A DNA stretch of 64,000 nt from Nocardia coubleae NBRC 108252 (GTDB lineage Bacteria; Actinomycetota; Actinomycetes; Mycobacteriales; Mycobacteriaceae). Under the pieces are notes generated by a model, which was not told the origin of the DNA, ran no database searches, and saw nothing but the letters and a program-made list of their open reading frames with translations. The position numbers and the translations under genes are program-made. Below, in pieces: positions 1-9,038 of the stretch (position 1 is the stretch's first letter; every line of letters begins with the position of its first letter). The DNA lies in contig NZ_BDBD01000011.1 of assembly GCF_001612805.1 (NCBI RefSeq), positions 372,001 through 436,000 on the forward strand. Direction: 5' to 3'.

Positions 1-1
1 G

Positions 2-340
2 GCCACCGGTCCGCTGTGGCGGGTGGGTTCACCGGTGCTGAGCCATGTGGTGATGCTGCTCGGGTGCGGCATCATGCACCCGCAGGTGCGGGCCCGCATG
101 CCGATCACCTGGACAGCCCGCCACGACACCGAGTTCCGGGTACTCACCGCGCTGCTGCGGACCGCGTTCGACCGGCTGCCCGCCACCGTCACCGATTCAC
201 CGATGGCTCGCAACCGCCGCCGCTACGAACGGCTGGCCGGCAAGTACCGCCGGGTCGGGCTCACCTCGTTCGCCCCCGACCCGGCGTTGCGGCCCGTCGG
301 CTACGCCGAGACCGAGTCGGTGTCGAACAGTCCGAGCTGA
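2..340 (+). CDS. Oxygenase MpaB-family (DUF2236) protein, C-terminal part
   Basis: The frame is open from the left edge of the window, so the 5' part is missing; about 112 residues are visible. A hydrophobic stretch near the start is followed by a basic segment ending in an alanine/arginine-rich helix, which resembles the C-terminus of DUF2236 proteins (MpaB / rubber-oxygenase-like haem oxygenases). The haem ligands would lie outside the window, so activity cannot be judged. The last 40 bases overlap the end of the convergent carboxylic acid reductase gene. The family call rests on the C-terminal pattern only. Confidence 0.55.
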   Translation, partial: ATGPLWRVGSPVLSHVVMLLGCGIMHPQVRARMPITWTARHDTEFRVLTALLRTAFDRLPATVTDSPMARNRRRYERLAGKYRRVGLTSFAPDPALRPVGYAETESVSNSPS

Positions 341-3300
341 GCAAGGTCGCGCACGTACTTGTCGATCAGGTCGCGGCCCAGCTGCGGAATGTCCGGGGCG
401 CCACCGATGCCGGCGGCCCGCACGGCGGCGCGGAAGCCGTCGGCGGGCAGCGCCGAGCCGGCCAGCGGGCGGGCCGGATGCCGGTAGGCGTGCAGCAACG
501 GCAGCAGGGTGTGTTTGCGTCGCGGTTCGGGTAGGGCGCTCAGGGCGGTGGTGAAGCGGTCGAACCATTCGTCGTAGTCGTCGATGCGGTCGATGTGGTG
601 ACCGGCCTCGATCAGCCAGTCGACGAAGTCGTCGAGGCAGATGCCGTCGTCGTGGGGGTTCACGACATCGTAGGTGCGGTATCCGGCGGTCGGAGCCAGT
701 GCGGTGATCGCGGCGGCGACGAAGTCGGCGGGCAGCCCGTCGTAGTGCGCACGACGGCGCCTGCCCTCGGAGTCGGTGCGGTAGAACGACTTCGGTGCCG
801 ATCCGGTGACGAGCACACTGAGCAGCAACCTGGTGAAGACGTCGGGCACGTTGAGCTGACCACGGTAGCGGCGGTGGGCCAGGATCATGTCCGACCGGAA
901 CACCGCGACAGCCAGCCCGAACCGGTCGGCGGCTTCGCGCAGCAGTACCTCACCGGCCCATTTGCTGTTGCCGTAACCGTTGGCGTAGCCGGTGTCGAGG
1001 CGGCGCACGGGGCTCATGGTCCGTACGTCGCCGTCCTCGGTGAAGTCGGCGATCTGGGCGGCGACGGCCACCGTCGACAGGTAGCTGACCGGCTTGCGGG
1101 TGCTGGTCGCGGCCAACCGGATGATCTCGGCGGTGCCGACCACATTGGGCCCGAACAACTGGTGGTAGGGCAGCATGTGGTTGACCAGCGCCGCCGAGTG
1201 CACGATCAGGTCCACATCGCGGGCCAGCCGCTGCCATATCTGCTGGGGCAGACCGAGTTCCGGTGCGCCGATGTCGCCGGGCAGTACCTCGAGGGCGCGG
1301 TCGGCGAGGGCCCGGAAGTGCTCGGTCAGGGCGGGGTCGCTGTCGTAGGCCGCGTCGAGGCGGGTGCGAGCCGAATCGGCGTCGGCGCCGCGCACCACAC
1401 AGATCACGGTGCCACCGAGCGGGGCGAGGCGTTCGAGCAGTTCCAGCAGCAGGAATCGGCCGAGGTAGCCGTTGGCGCCGGTGAGCAGCACGGTCCGCGC
1501 GGGCGTCGCGGCCCTCGGCAGATCGGGGGCGGCGGTGATGGTGCCGGTGTCGAGGAATTTGTCCAGGGTGAGGTCTGCTGCCCGGATCTCGGTGGCGCCG
1601 CGACCGTGGATCGTCTCGGCGTCGAGGGTCGCGGGGCACGCGGTGATGTAGCCGGTGAGGGCGGCCAGCGTGCTGTCGGGGCCGAGCAGGACGTTGACGG
1701 GGACCTCGACGTCGAGGAGTTCGCGCAGCAGTGTCGAATACGACAGCGCCGCAAGCGAATCACCGCCCAGGTCGGAGAATCGGCTGTCGGCGCGCAGGGC
1801 GGCGGGATCGCAGCCGAGTATCGCGCCCGCGGCCCGGGCGACGACCTCGGACACGGCGAGACCGGGGGCGTCGGCACGTAGCCGGCGCAGTTCGTCGTCC
1901 TGGCGTCCGGCCAGCTCGTCGTAGAGCTGTTCCAGGCGCTGTCCGTAGCGCTCTTTCAGCTTGGGGCGCAACAGCTTTCCCACTCCGGAGAGCAGGCCGT
2001 TGTCGACGGTGAACGGTTCGGGTTCGACGAGGAAGGCGCGTGGGATCTCGTACGGTTCGAGTTGTGCCCGCACGGCGGCCCGGTGCAGCGCGTCGCTGAT
2101 CGCGGCATGGGCCTGTTCGGCGGGCAGCGGGCGGGCCGGGACGACGACGGCGAGCAGGAACGCGCGATCACTGCTGCCGTAGACATAGATCTGATGGATC
2201 GGGTCCTCGCCGGCGAACACCGCTTCCAGACGCGAGACCGTCACGAACTCACCCTGCGACAGCTTGATGACGTTGTTGCGCCGGTCGACATAGGCCAGCC
2301 GGTCGGGTGCGAGTTCGGCGACGATGTCGCCGGTGCGGCAGAAACCGTCGGCGTCGAACACTTCGGCGGTGACCTCGGGGCGCCGGTAGTAACCGGCGAT
2401 CATGGTGGTGGTCTTGAGCAGCAGTTCGCCACGCGGGTACGGCTTGTCGGTGCCGAAGTAGCCCAGTTCGGGGACGTCGACGAGCTTGTAGTCCAGCACC
2501 GGCGGGCGCATGACACGGGTGTCGAAGATGACGCCACCACCGGTCTCGGTCGACCCGTAGCCGTCGTGCAGCCGCAGCTCGAGCACCGATTCGACGAACG
2601 CGCGCAGCTCCGGTGCGATGGGGGCGCTGCCACACGACACCGTCAGCAGGCGACCACCCAGGAGTTGTTCGCGCAGTGACGTTTTCACCTGGTCGTCGGT
2701 GAGTTCGGGGTGGTGTTCGCGGGTGCGGCGGTAGTGCTGCTGGATCATCTCGCACACGCGCGGGACGAGGAAGATCTCGGTGGGCCGCACCAGGGCGATG
2801 TCGTCGAAGAGTGTCGACGTGTCCGGTGCGGCGGTGAAGTAGGCGGTGCCGCCCCGGGCGAGGGCGGCGTTGAGGGTGAGTCTGGCCGCGATGTGGCTCA
2901 TCGGCAGGAAGTTCAGGTTGATGACCGCGTACGGACGCACCGGCTGCCACCCCGCGGCGACGAGGCGGCGGGTGTACATCGCACCCTTGGGTGTTCCGGT
3001 GCTGCCGGAGGTGTAGATCAGCAGGGCCAGCGCGTCGTCGTCGGGTTCCACGCGGGGGGCGGGCTCGGCTGTCAGTCCTTGTTCGACAGTGTCGGCGAGA
3101 GTGCGTATTCCGGGGAAGTCGTGGCGCGCTTCGTCGAGCAGCTCGCGATGCCGGTGGTCGTCGGCGAAGAAGTCGAACACCACGAGCGTCGTGGCACCCG
3201 AGGAAACCACCTCGACAGCTGTCCCGAGATACGCGATGTCGACCGCGAGGACCTTCGGTGTGGTCTCGTCGAGAATCGAACGCAGCTGGGTCGAGCTCGC

Positions 3301-3723
3301 GCCCGACTGCAGCGGCACGGCCACCGCTCCGAGGTGGATCACGGCCAGGTCGAGCACCGTGTAATCGACCCCGGTGAATCCGAGCATCGCCACGAAGTCC
3401 CCGGCGCGCACCCCGTCGGCGTACCAGGCCGCCGCCACCGCCCGCGCCCGGTCCCACAGTGTGCGATAGGTGATCGTCTCGAAGTCGGGGACGATCCGCC
3501 GCACCGCTCCCCCGGGTTCGGGCACGAGTTCGGTGCGCCGGAACCCGAGCGCGGGCCGGTCGGCGTACCCGGTCATCGCCGCCTCGACGATCTCACCGAG
3601 CGGCAATCCGGGTGTGGTGACGGTGGCGTGCACCTCGTCCGAGGGGCGCGCGGCCCTGACCTGTGGGTCCTCGGTGAGCAGTGCGGTGAGGCGCCGCGCA
3701 CCGGTGTCCTGGTCGAGGGTCAT
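301..3723 (-). CDS. car: Carboxylic acid reductase (adenylation-PCP-reductase)
   Basis: A 1140-residue multidomain enzyme that reduces carboxylic acids to aldehydes with ATP and NADPH. The adenylation domain holds the P-loop [11 protein letters not shown] at 237-247 and the DGYGSTE motif near 387. The carrier domain has GGDSL with the phosphopantetheine serine at 656. The reductase domain starts with the Rossmann motif GANGYLG at 749 and has Tyr917 and Lys921 as the SDR pair. The length fits Nocardia and Mycobacterium CARs (about 1170). The ATG lies inside the stop of the upstream carboxylesterase gene (ATGA overlap), so the two are almost certainly co-translated. An open frame continues upstream of this ATG but only shadows the esterase gene. 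No phosphopantetheinyl transferase is present in the window. Confidence 0.95.
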   Translation of the reverse strand: MTLDQDTGARRLTALLTEDPQVRAARPSDEVHATVTTPGLPLGEIVEAAMTGYADRPALGFRRTELVPEPGGAVRRIVPDFETITYRTLWDRARAVAAAWYADGVRAGDFVAMLGFTGVDYTVLDLAVIHLGAVAVPLQSGASSTQLRSILDETTPKVLAVDIAYLGTAVEVVSSGATTLVVFDFFADDHRHRELLDEARHDFPGIRTLADTVEQGLTAEPAPRVEPDDDALALLIYTSGSTGTPKGAMYTRRLVAAGWQPVRPYAVINLNFLPMSHIAARLTLNAALARGGTAYFTAAPDTSTLFDDIALVRPTEIFLVPRVCEMIQQHYRRTREHHPELTDDQVKTSLREQLLGGRLLTVSCGSAPIAPELRAFVESVLELRLHDGYGSTETGGGVIFDTRVMRPPVLDYKLVDVPELGYFGTDKPYPRGELLLKTTTMIAGYYRRPEVTAEVFDADGFCRTGDIVAELAPDRLAYVDRRNNVIKLSQGEFVTVSRLEAVFAGEDPIHQIYVYGSSDRAFLLAVVVPARPLPAEQAHAAISDALHRAAVRAQLEPYEIPRAFLVEPEPFTVDNGLLSGVGKLLRPKLKERYGQRLEQLYDELAGRQDDELRRLRADAPGLAVSEVVARAAGAILGCDPAALRADSRFSDLGGDSLAALSYSTLLRELLDVEVPVNVLLGPDSTLAALTGYITACPATLDAETIHGRGATEIRAADLTLDKFLDTGTITAAPDLPRAATPARTVLLTGANGYLGRFLLLELLERLAPLGGTVICVVRGADADSARTRLDAAYDSDPALTEHFRALADRALEVLPGDIGAPELGLPQQIWQRLARDVDLIVHSAALVNHMLPYHQLFGPNVVGTAEIIRLAATSTRKPVSYLSTVAVAAQIADFTEDGDVRTMSPVRRLDTGYANGYGNSKWAGEVLLREAADRFGLAVAVFRSDMILAHRRYRGQLNVPDVFTRLLLSVLVTGSAPKSFYRTDSEGRRRRAHYDGLPADFVAAAITALAPTAGYRTYDVVNPHDDGICLDDFVDWLIEAGHHIDRIDDYDEWFDRFTTALSALPEPRRKHTLLPLLHAYRHPARPLAGSALPADGFRAAVRAAGIGGAPDIPQLGRDLIDKYVRDLAQLGLFDTDSVSA

Positions 3724-5252
3724 CCGGCGTTCTCCGTCCTGGTCTGCCCGTCGGTCGGACCGGCGATGCGTACGCCTTGCCACGCACGGCGGATGGCCGG
3801 GTCGGGATCGATGAGGACGCGGGTCGGGTGGTCGAAGATCTGGGTGGCGCGGTGGTCGGCGGTGTAGGCGGGCCAGGCGGGCAGGGGGCTGCCGGTGCGG
3901 GCGAAGCTGAGCCAGTTGTCCTGCATGGCGCGCTGGACGGCGAGGAACGCCCGGTACCCGCCCGCCGCGGTCATCATGCGCCCGACCGGGGTGTTCACCC
4001 AGCCGAAGACGGGGATCAGGTCGAGGGCGTGGGTGGCACCGAAACCGGCCAATCGCAGTGCGCGCGGGGCGAAGTCGAAACGGTAGGCGTAGGTGGGCGC
4101 GTGCGGGCTGTGTCCTTCGAGGACCTCGAGGGTGGGGCGCAGGAACATGAAGTCGCCGCCGATGCGCACGGCGGTCGCCGGGCTCGGGTAGCCGGGGTAG
4201 CAGGCGGCGACACGTTCGAGGGCACCGGCTTCGCAGCGGGCGAAGGTCGTGGTGAGCTGGTCCTCGGTGTGCGGTACCGCTTTCACGAAACGCTGGAACA
4301 GGGTCGCCTCGTCGCGGTTGGTGCCGACGATCAGCGGCACCCGGTGGGCGCGGCCCGCGACGATCGCGTCCAGCGGCGCCTCGGGCAGGAACTCGCCGTC
4401 GGCGACGGGGGCGTAGGCGAAGCTGCCGGGTTCCTCGCGCATGGCGCGGCCGAGGGCGCGGTCGGTGGCCCGGCACAGCGCGCTCGCCGAGGTGGTGGTG
4501 AGGGCGGTGACGGCGTCGGCCGGGTCGGCACCCAGTCGCTCGAGGCAGCGGCGGGCGAAACGGTGCGCGTCCTCGCGGGTCATCGTCCAGTCGGCGGGGG
4601 CACTCTGGGCGATCGCGCGGTGGAACAGGCCGCGCGCGGCGGGGGTGGCCATCAAGCTCACCACGGCGTGCGCGCCCGCCGATTCGCCGAAGATCGTCAC
4701 ATTGCCGGGGTCGCCACCGAAGGCGGCGATATTGCGCTGCACCCACTCCAGCGCGGCCACCTGGTCGCGGAGCCCGAGGTTCGCGTCGAAAGGGCGCTCC
4801 GGCGTGGAGAACTCGCTGAAGTCGACATAGCCGAGACCGCCGAGCCGGTAGTTCACCGACACCACGATCACGTCGCCACGGACCGCGAGCCGGGCGCCGG
4901 AGTACATGCTCGAGGTGCCGATGACATATCCGCCGCCGTGGATGAACACCATCACCGGACGCGGTGTATCCGACGATGCCGCGGGGGCGGTGACATTCAA
5001 GGTGAGGCAGTCCTCGCCCACCGGTTGCCAGGTGCGCGGGCCGATCCGGGCACCGCTGGGGTGCTGGGTCGCCGCGAAACGGAAGCGGTCGGCCGCACGC
5101 ACGCCGGTCCAGGGACGCACCGGCTGGGGTGCGCGCAGGCGCAGGTCGCCGACAGGAGGGGCCGCGTACGGTAGGGCGCGCCAGCGCACGACACTGCGGC
5201 CCGCTCGACCGCGCACGACTCCGTCGGCGGTCACGATCTCGATGGGCATCAT
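3720..5252 (-). CDS. Type B carboxylesterase / lipase family protein
   Basis: A 510-residue alpha/beta hydrolase that would hydrolyse carboxylic esters. It shows the oxyanion-hole HGGG at 105-108, the nucleophile elbow GESAG with Ser191, and the EDCLTLNV family signature near 80. No clear signal peptide is seen, so it is probably cytoplasmic. Two ATG codons lie in tandem at the start (5252 and 5249); an AAGGG sits just upstream and spaces better with the second. It is the first gene of an operon with car. Esterase followed by acid reductase suggests a route from ester to acid to aldehyde; that link is inference. A perfect inverted repeat lies upstream in the divergent promoter region. Confidence 0.9.
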   Translation of the reverse strand: MMPIEIVTADGVVRGRAGRSVVRWRALPYAAPPVGDLRLRAPQPVRPWTGVRAADRFRFAATQHPSGARIGPRTWQPVGEDCLTLNVTAPAASSDTPRPVMVFIHGGGYVIGTSSMYSGARLAVRGDVIVVSVNYRLGGLGYVDFSEFSTPERPFDANLGLRDQVAALEWVQRNIAAFGGDPGNVTIFGESAGAHAVVSLMATPAARGLFHRAIAQSAPADWTMTREDAHRFARRCLERLGADPADAVTALTTTSASALCRATDRALGRAMREEPGSFAYAPVADGEFLPEAPLDAIVAGRAHRVPLIVGTNRDEATLFQRFVKAVPHTEDQLTTTFARCEAGALERVAACYPGYPSPATAVRIGGDFMFLRPTLEVLEGHSPHAPTYAYRFDFAPRALRLAGFGATHALDLIPVFGWVNTPVGRMMTAAGGYRAFLAVQRAMQDNWLSFARTGSPLPAWPAYTADHRATQIFDHPTRVLIDPDPAIRRAWQGVRIAGPTDGQTRTENAG

Positions 5253-5263
5253 CCCTTCACAGT

Positions 5264-5286
5264 ACGTGGTACCGCCGGTACCACGT
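5264..5286. promoter_or_regulatory. Perfect 10-3-10 inverted repeat, candidate operator
   Basis: The arms ACGTGGTACC and GGTACCACGT are perfectly complementary around a GCC spacer. The site lies between the divergent esterase-car operon and the uracil-DNA glycosylase gene, about 12 bases upstream of the esterase start. Symmetry and position fit a repressor site. No cognate regulator can be assigned; the nearby TetR gene has its own, different operators. Confidence 0.55.
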
Positions 5287-5335
5287 GGGTGGTTCGGTAC
5301 GACGGGTTACCGGATTTCCCACGACCTAGGATGGG

Positions 5336-6088
5336 ATGATGGCCGCCGAACCGAGCGACCCGGAGCAGGCGCCGCTCGCGGCGGGCAATGCGGGCACCCT
5401 CGCCGAACTCGATGCGCTGGTGTCCTCGTGCCGGGCTTGCCCCCGTCTGGTCGCCTGGCGCGAGCAGGTGGCGCGGGAGAAACGGGCCGCGTTCCGCGAC
5501 GAGGACTACTGGGGCAGGCCGGTGCCCGGTTTCGGCCCCGCCGATGCCCGGATCCTGGTGGTCGGGCTGGCACCGGCCGCGCACGGCGGCAACCGCACCG
5601 GGCGCATGTTCACCGGCGACGAGAGCGGCAATGTCCTGTTCGCGGCCCTGCACGCGGTCGGCCTGTCGACCGGTTCGCACCCGGTCCGCGCCGACGACGG
5701 CATCGAACTGATCGACCTGCGCGTCACCGCTCCCGTGCACTGCGCACCGCCACAGAACAAACCCACCCGCGACGAAACCCTGCGCTGCGCACCGTATCTG
5801 AGCCGGGAGATGGAACTGCTCGCCACCACCTTGAAGGTGATCGTCGTCCTCGGCGCCTTCGGCTGGCAGGCGCTGTTCACCGTCCTCGCCGAAGGCGGCT
5901 GGACCATCCCCCGCCCCCGCCCCCGTTTCGGCCACGGCGCCCAGGTGGTCCTCACCCACCCGGACGGGCGAACGGTGACAGTACTCGGCTGCTACCACGT
6001 CAGCCAGCGCAACACCTTCACCGGCATGCTGACCCCCGCCATGGTGCGCGAGGTGCTGCGGCAGGCCAAGGCGATCGCGGACTCCTGA
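5336..6088 (+). CDS. Uracil-DNA glycosylase, family 5 (UdgB-like)
   Basis: A 250-residue DNA-repair enzyme that would excise uracil and other deaminated bases. The N-terminal cysteine pair (SCRAC, 32 and 35) plus later cysteines fits the iron-sulfur cluster of family 4/5 enzymes. The catalytic-site motif GLAPAAHGGNRTGRMFTGD begins near 77 and the second motif CYHVSQRNTFTG lies near the C-terminus; both are typical of family 5 (UDGb), which lacks the catalytic Asp/Asn of family 1. The start has two tandem ATGs. It is transcribed divergently from the esterase-car operon and meets the tetR gene convergently. Confidence 0.88.
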   Translation: MMAAEPSDPEQAPLAAGNAGTLAELDALVSSCRACPRLVAWREQVAREKRAAFRDEDYWGRPVPGFGPADARILVVGLAPAAHGGNRTGRMFTGDESGNVLFAALHAVGLSTGSHPVRADDGIELIDLRVTAPVHCAPPQNKPTRDETLRCAPYLSREMELLATTLKVIVVLGAFGWQALFTVLAEGGWTIPRPRPRFGHGAQVVLTHPDGRTVTVLGCYHVSQRNTFTGMLTPAMVREVLRQAKAIADS

Positions 6089-6093
6089 GCGGG

Positions 6094-6663
6094 TCAGCCC
6101 GCGCCGAGCACTTGTTCGAGGTGTTCGCCGATGCGATCGAGTGCCCGCGTGCTGCGCTCGGCCCGGCACATGGCCACGCTTCCCTCCACGGCGGCGACGA
6201 CCATAGTCGCGGTGCGGTCGGCGTCGGCCCGCTCGGCCCCCTGCGCCTGTAGGGCGCCGCTCAGTAGGTCGGTCCACCGGGCGAACGCGGCGGCCGCGGC
6301 GATGCGTGGCGCACTGTCGTCGTCGGGCAGATCTTCGACCGCCACCGCCAGGACCGGACATCCGGCCCGGAAGTCCGTGTCGACCAAGATTTTTCGCCAC
6401 AGACCGAGAAAAGCGCGCACTCCTTCGACCGGCCCGTCGGTGAGTTCGCGCGCGAGCAGGGCCGCGGTGCGGTCGCCGGCGTAGGTGACCGCCTCGGTGA
6501 CCAGCTGGTTCTTCCCCCCGGGAAAGTAGTGGTAGGTGGAGCCGAGGGGCGCCTGGGTGTGCTTGGCCAGTTCGCGCACGCTGGTGGCGTGCAGGCCACG
6601 GCGACGGATCATATCGGCGGCACCGGCCACCAGCTTCTGTCGCGATTCGGGGGAATCAGCCAC
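6094..6663 (-). CDS. TetR/AcrR family transcriptional regulator
   Basis: A 189-residue repressor-type protein. Residues 10-55 form the TetR helix-turn-helix (RRRGLHATSVRELAKHTQ, then GSTYHYFPGGKNQL), and the C-terminal ligand domain resembles the LmrA/YxaF branch. The GTG start at 6663 follows a near-perfect AAAGGAGGT four bases upstream. It is divergent from a tautomerase gene, and two copies of one palindromic sequence lie in the shared promoter region. The protein probably represses both itself and the tautomerase. The ligand is unknown. Confidence 0.92.
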   Translation of the reverse strand: MADSPESRQKLVAGAADMIRRRGLHATSVRELAKHTQAPLGSTYHYFPGGKNQLVTEAVTYAGDRTAALLARELTDGPVEGVRAFLGLWRKILVDTDFRAGCPVLAVAVEDLPDDDSAPRIAAAAAFARWTDLLSGALQAQGAERADADRTATMVVAAVEGSVAMCRAERSTRALDRIGEHLEQVLGAG

Positions 6664-6677
6664 CTCGACCTCCTTTC

Positions 6678-6726
6678 TATAGCAGTCGTCATAGAGTAGC
6701 CTTCTCGACTTATAACGACTGTTATA
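6678..6726. promoter_or_regulatory. Paired operators for the divergent tetR/tautomerase promoters
   Basis: The site at 6711-6726, TATAACGACTGTTATA, is a perfect palindrome (TATAAC-4-GTTATA). A second copy at 6678-6693, TATAGCAGTCGTCATA, differs at a few arm positions. Their centres are 33 bases apart, about three helical turns, so two dimers would bind the same face. The AT-rich sites stand out from the surrounding GC-rich DNA. Position and symmetry fit autoregulation by the adjacent TetR protein. Confidence 0.75.
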
Positions 6727-6758
6727 GACACGGTCGGCCGACGAACCAGGAGTGCACC

Positions 6759-7190
6759 ATGCCGATGATTCACCTGACCGCCCCCGCGGGCGCCCTGACC
6801 GGACAAGCCCGCGCCGGCCTCATGACCTCACTGCCCACGGCCCTGCTGACGTGGGAAGGAGCACCCGACACCGCGTTCTTCCGCGCCCAGGCGTGGTGCC
6901 GTATCGAGGAGGTCGCCGAGGGCGCTTTCGCCGCCCTCGGCGACGATCGACCGAGATTCCGTGTCGACGTGACCGTCCCCGAGGGTGGCCTGTCGGACCG
7001 CCGCAAGGCCGGACTCGTCACCGAGGTCACCGACCAGATCCTCGCCGCCGCCGGGCTCACCGAGGCCGACGCGCTGCGCGTATGGGTACTCGTCCACGAG
7101 CAGGCCGAGGGCACCTGGGGCGCGGGCGGGCACATCGTGAAGTTCCAGGAGCTCGCCGCCCTGGCGAAGGGGCAGCGCGACCAGGCCTGA
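6759..7190 (+). CDS. Tautomerase superfamily protein
   Basis: A 143-residue protein that looks like a fused tautomerase with two beta-alpha-beta halves, the second beginning near residue 68. The sequence starts Met-Pro, so the catalytic N-terminal proline of the family would be exposed after Met removal. Such proteins include 4-oxalocrotonate tautomerase, malonate semialdehyde decarboxylase and cis-CaaD relatives; the substrate cannot be told from sequence. It is divergent from tetR and preceded by the paired operators, so it is probably the main target of that regulator. Confidence 0.8.
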   Translation: MPMIHLTAPAGALTGQARAGLMTSLPTALLTWEGAPDTAFFRAQAWCRIEEVAEGAFAALGDDRPRFRVDVTVPEGGLSDRRKAGLVTEVTDQILAAAGLTEADALRVWVLVHEQAEGTWGAGGHIVKFQELAALAKGQRDQA

Positions 7191-7220
7191 ACTGGTCACG
7201 CCACGAAATCCGGTCGGGGT

Positions 7221-7245
7221 GGTTCGGGTGGGGAAGGTCGGGTAT
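7221..7245 (+). promoter_or_regulatory. SigF-like promoter before the baeRF operon
   Basis: GGTT at 7221-7224, a 15-base spacer, and GGGTAT at 7240-7245. This fits the SigF/SigB-type stress consensus (GTTT-N15-17-GGGTA) with one -35 mismatch. The -10 lies only 9 bases before the GTG start at 7255, so the transcript may be leaderless or nearly so. Confidence 0.5.
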
Positions 7246-7254
7246 GCGCGCGGT

Positions 7255-8349
7255 GTGAACAGCATTCGAGAGATCGCGGAAAGGCGCGGGCCCTTCGCTG
7301 TCGTGTATATGGATGCCTCACACGACACCGAGGACGCCGCGCATCAACTGGAGCTGCGACGACGGTCCATCAGCGGTCGCCTGCGGGAAGCGGGAGCGAG
7401 CGCGGAGATGATCGCGCTGTTCGACCGGGCCGTCGCCGAGGGTCCGCCCGGGCGTGGGCGGGCCGGACGGGTGTTGATCATCGACGATCACACCGTCCAT
7501 GCCGACGAGCTGCTGCCCGAACCACCGGCTCAGGAGGTGGTGCGGGTCTCGCCGCTGCCCTATCTGCTGCCGTTGCTGCGCCACCACGAGGAACTGATCC
7601 CGCATGTGGTCGCCGTGGTCGACAAGGTCGGCTGCGACTTGACCGTCGTGGACGAGAACGGGTCGGTCACCGAACGCAGCGTCGACCAGGACCCGTATCC
7701 GGTGCACAAAACCGGCGGCGGGGCATGGGCGCACCGTTCCATGCAGCAACGCGTCGAGGAAACGACCCGGCGGACCATCGACGACCTCGCCGAGCAGGTG
7801 CGCACCGAGGCCGAGCAGGTGCATGCCGAGGTGATCGTGGTCGCCGGTGAAGTCAGCGCCCGCAACGCCCTGCACCACGCACTGCCCGAACACGGGCCGA
7901 CGGTGGTCGAGGTCGAAGCGGGAGCGCGCGCCGCGGGCGGCGACCCGGGTGAGCTCGACGCCGCCGTCCACCGGGTGGTCGCCGAACAGGCCCGCCACGA
8001 CATCGAGGAGGTCCTCGACACTGTCGCCGCCGAGATCGCCCGCCCCGAAGGCCTGGCGGTGTCCGGTCTCGACGCGACCGCCGAGGCGTTGCGGATGGCG
8101 CGCGTGGACCGGTTGCTCATCGACCCGGACCGGCTCGGTGACCGCACCGTGCTGGTCGGCGCCGACCGGGCACAGGTGAGCGTCGACCTGCACGCCCCGG
8201 CCGGCTGGACCGGCAGCACCGCCCCACGACAGTCCTGCCGCGCCGACGAGGCACTGCCCGTCGCGGCGATCCTGACCGGTGCCGAGGTCATCGTCACCGG
8301 CGGTGTGCCGTCCGAGGACGGCGTCGCCGCCCTGGTCCGGCACCGCTGA
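7255..8349 (+). CDS. baeRF2-type (Rv2629-like) archaeo-eukaryotic release-factor-fold protein
   Basis: A 364-residue protein resembling Rv2629 of M. tuberculosis and the bacterial archaeo-eukaryotic release factor families. Visible features are the N-terminal FAVVYMDASHDTEDA segment, a central VVAVVDKVGCDLTVVDENG block, and the C-terminal RVDRLLIDP and AILTGAEVIVTG blocks. Family members include ribosome-associated factors; mycobacterial relatives have been linked to hypoxia and ribosome hibernation. A hibernation role here is inference. The GTG start at 7255 gives VNSIREIAERRGPF, matching family N-termini; upstream codons are not needed. It heads an operon with a 59-residue protein, an SRPBCC protein and a zinc alcohol dehydrogenase. 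Confidence 0.8.
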   Translation: MNSIREIAERRGPFAVVYMDASHDTEDAAHQLELRRRSISGRLREAGASAEMIALFDRAVAEGPPGRGRAGRVLIIDDHTVHADELLPEPPAQEVVRVSPLPYLLPLLRHHEELIPHVVAVVDKVGCDLTVVDENGSVTERSVDQDPYPVHKTGGGAWAHRSMQQRVEETTRRTIDDLAEQVRTEAEQVHAEVIVVAGEVSARNALHHALPEHGPTVVEVEAGARAAGGDPGELDAAVHRVVAEQARHDIEEVLDTVAAEIARPEGLAVSGLDATAEALRMARVDRLLIDPDRLGDRTVLVGADRAQVSVDLHAPAGWTGSTAPRQSCRADEALPVAAILTGAEVIVTGGVPSEDGVAALVRHR

Positions 8350-8367
8350 AATCCACAAGGAGGCACG

Positions 8368-8547
8368 ATGGTCATCGAACGAGGCAACACCAAGCACGGT
8401 CCGGCCCACGACGAGGAACTCGCGCACGAGCTGGACGGCACCATCAAGGGCAACCGGTCGAGCCGGGCCGAGGAGTGGCACGACCCCGAGCCACCCGCCG
8501 ACGACGACCCCGAAACCGGCATCCGCCCCGACACCCGAAACCGGTGA
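8368..8547 (+). CDS. Small acidic hydrophilic protein, unrecognised
   Basis: A 59-residue ORF starting with ATG, five bases after the strong Shine-Dalgarno AAGGAGG, 18 bases downstream of the baeRF gene. The product is highly charged with no membrane segment: the first half is HDEELAHELDGTIKGNRSSR and the tail is rich in Asp, Glu and Pro, so it is probably disordered. Its stop overlaps the GTG of the next gene, which supports real translation. I do not recognise a family. A role tied to the neighbouring ribosome-associated-type protein is possible but unproven. Confidence 0.75.
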   Translation: MVIERGNTKHGPAHDEELAHELDGTIKGNRSSRAEEWHDPEPPADDDPETGIRPDTRNR

Positions 8548-9038
8548 CCTGGGTCGAGGACCGGATCGGGCAGCTGCTGCACAAGGTCGCGCCAACGGCG
8601 GGGGCCAGCGTGCACGCGGTGACGATCGCGCGCCCCCGCGCGGACGTCGAACAGTTCTGGCTCGATCCGGCGAACCTGTCCGCGGCGCTGGACGGCATCG
8701 CCCACGTGGAATCGACCGCCCCGGACCGGTTGACGTGGTCATTCGTCGAAAACACCGCCGCCGCCGCGCAGTGGGTGAGCCGCACCGTGCGCGCCCCCGG
8801 CGAGATCCGCTTCGTCGGCGGCCGCGACCCGGCCGGCCGGTCCCAGATCCGGCTGACGTTCGCCGACGCCCCGGGCGACCTGGGTACGGAGGTGACCATC
8901 CGGGTCACCAGCCCGCTGCCCGAACAGCTCACCGGGCATGCCGCGTTCACCGCCCTCTACCGGGCGCGCGCGATTTTGCAGACCGGGGAGGCGCCGACAC
9001 TGACCCACAATCCGAGCGGACGCGAGCAGGAGGACTGA
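8544..9038 (+). CDS. SRPBCC (START-like) family protein
   Basis: A 164-residue polyketide-cyclase/START-like protein. The sequence has the usual order: early strand HAVTIARPRADVEQFWLDPANL, a glycine-containing middle (IRFVGGRDPAGRS), and a C-terminal helix ending LYRARAILQTGE. Members bind hydrophobic ligands or act as coenzyme Q-binding (COQ10-like) proteins. The GTG start overlaps the previous stop (GTGA), and the stop overlaps the ATG of the dehydrogenase gene. An upstream extension in this frame is rejected because it would cover the previous small gene. The ligand is unknown. Confidence 0.78.
   Translation: MTWVEDRIGQLLHKVAPTAGASVHAVTIARPRADVEQFWLDPANLSAALDGIAHVESTAPDRLTWSFVENTAAAAQWVSRTVRAPGEIRFVGGRDPAGRSQIRLTFADAPGDLGTEVTIRVTSPLPEQLTGHAAFTALYRARAILQTGEAPTLTHNPSGREQED

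Noticed and set aside
3724..4746. A continuous open frame extending the carboxylic acid reductase upstream to 4746
   Set aside because: It lies inside the esterase gene in another frame and is Arg/Pro-rich. The true ATG at 3723 starts the known CAR N-terminus and overlaps the esterase stop.
7191..7254. DosR (dormancy) box upstream of the Rv2629-like gene
   Set aside because: The region has G-rich runs but not the palindromic DosR consensus. A SigF-like promoter explains it better.
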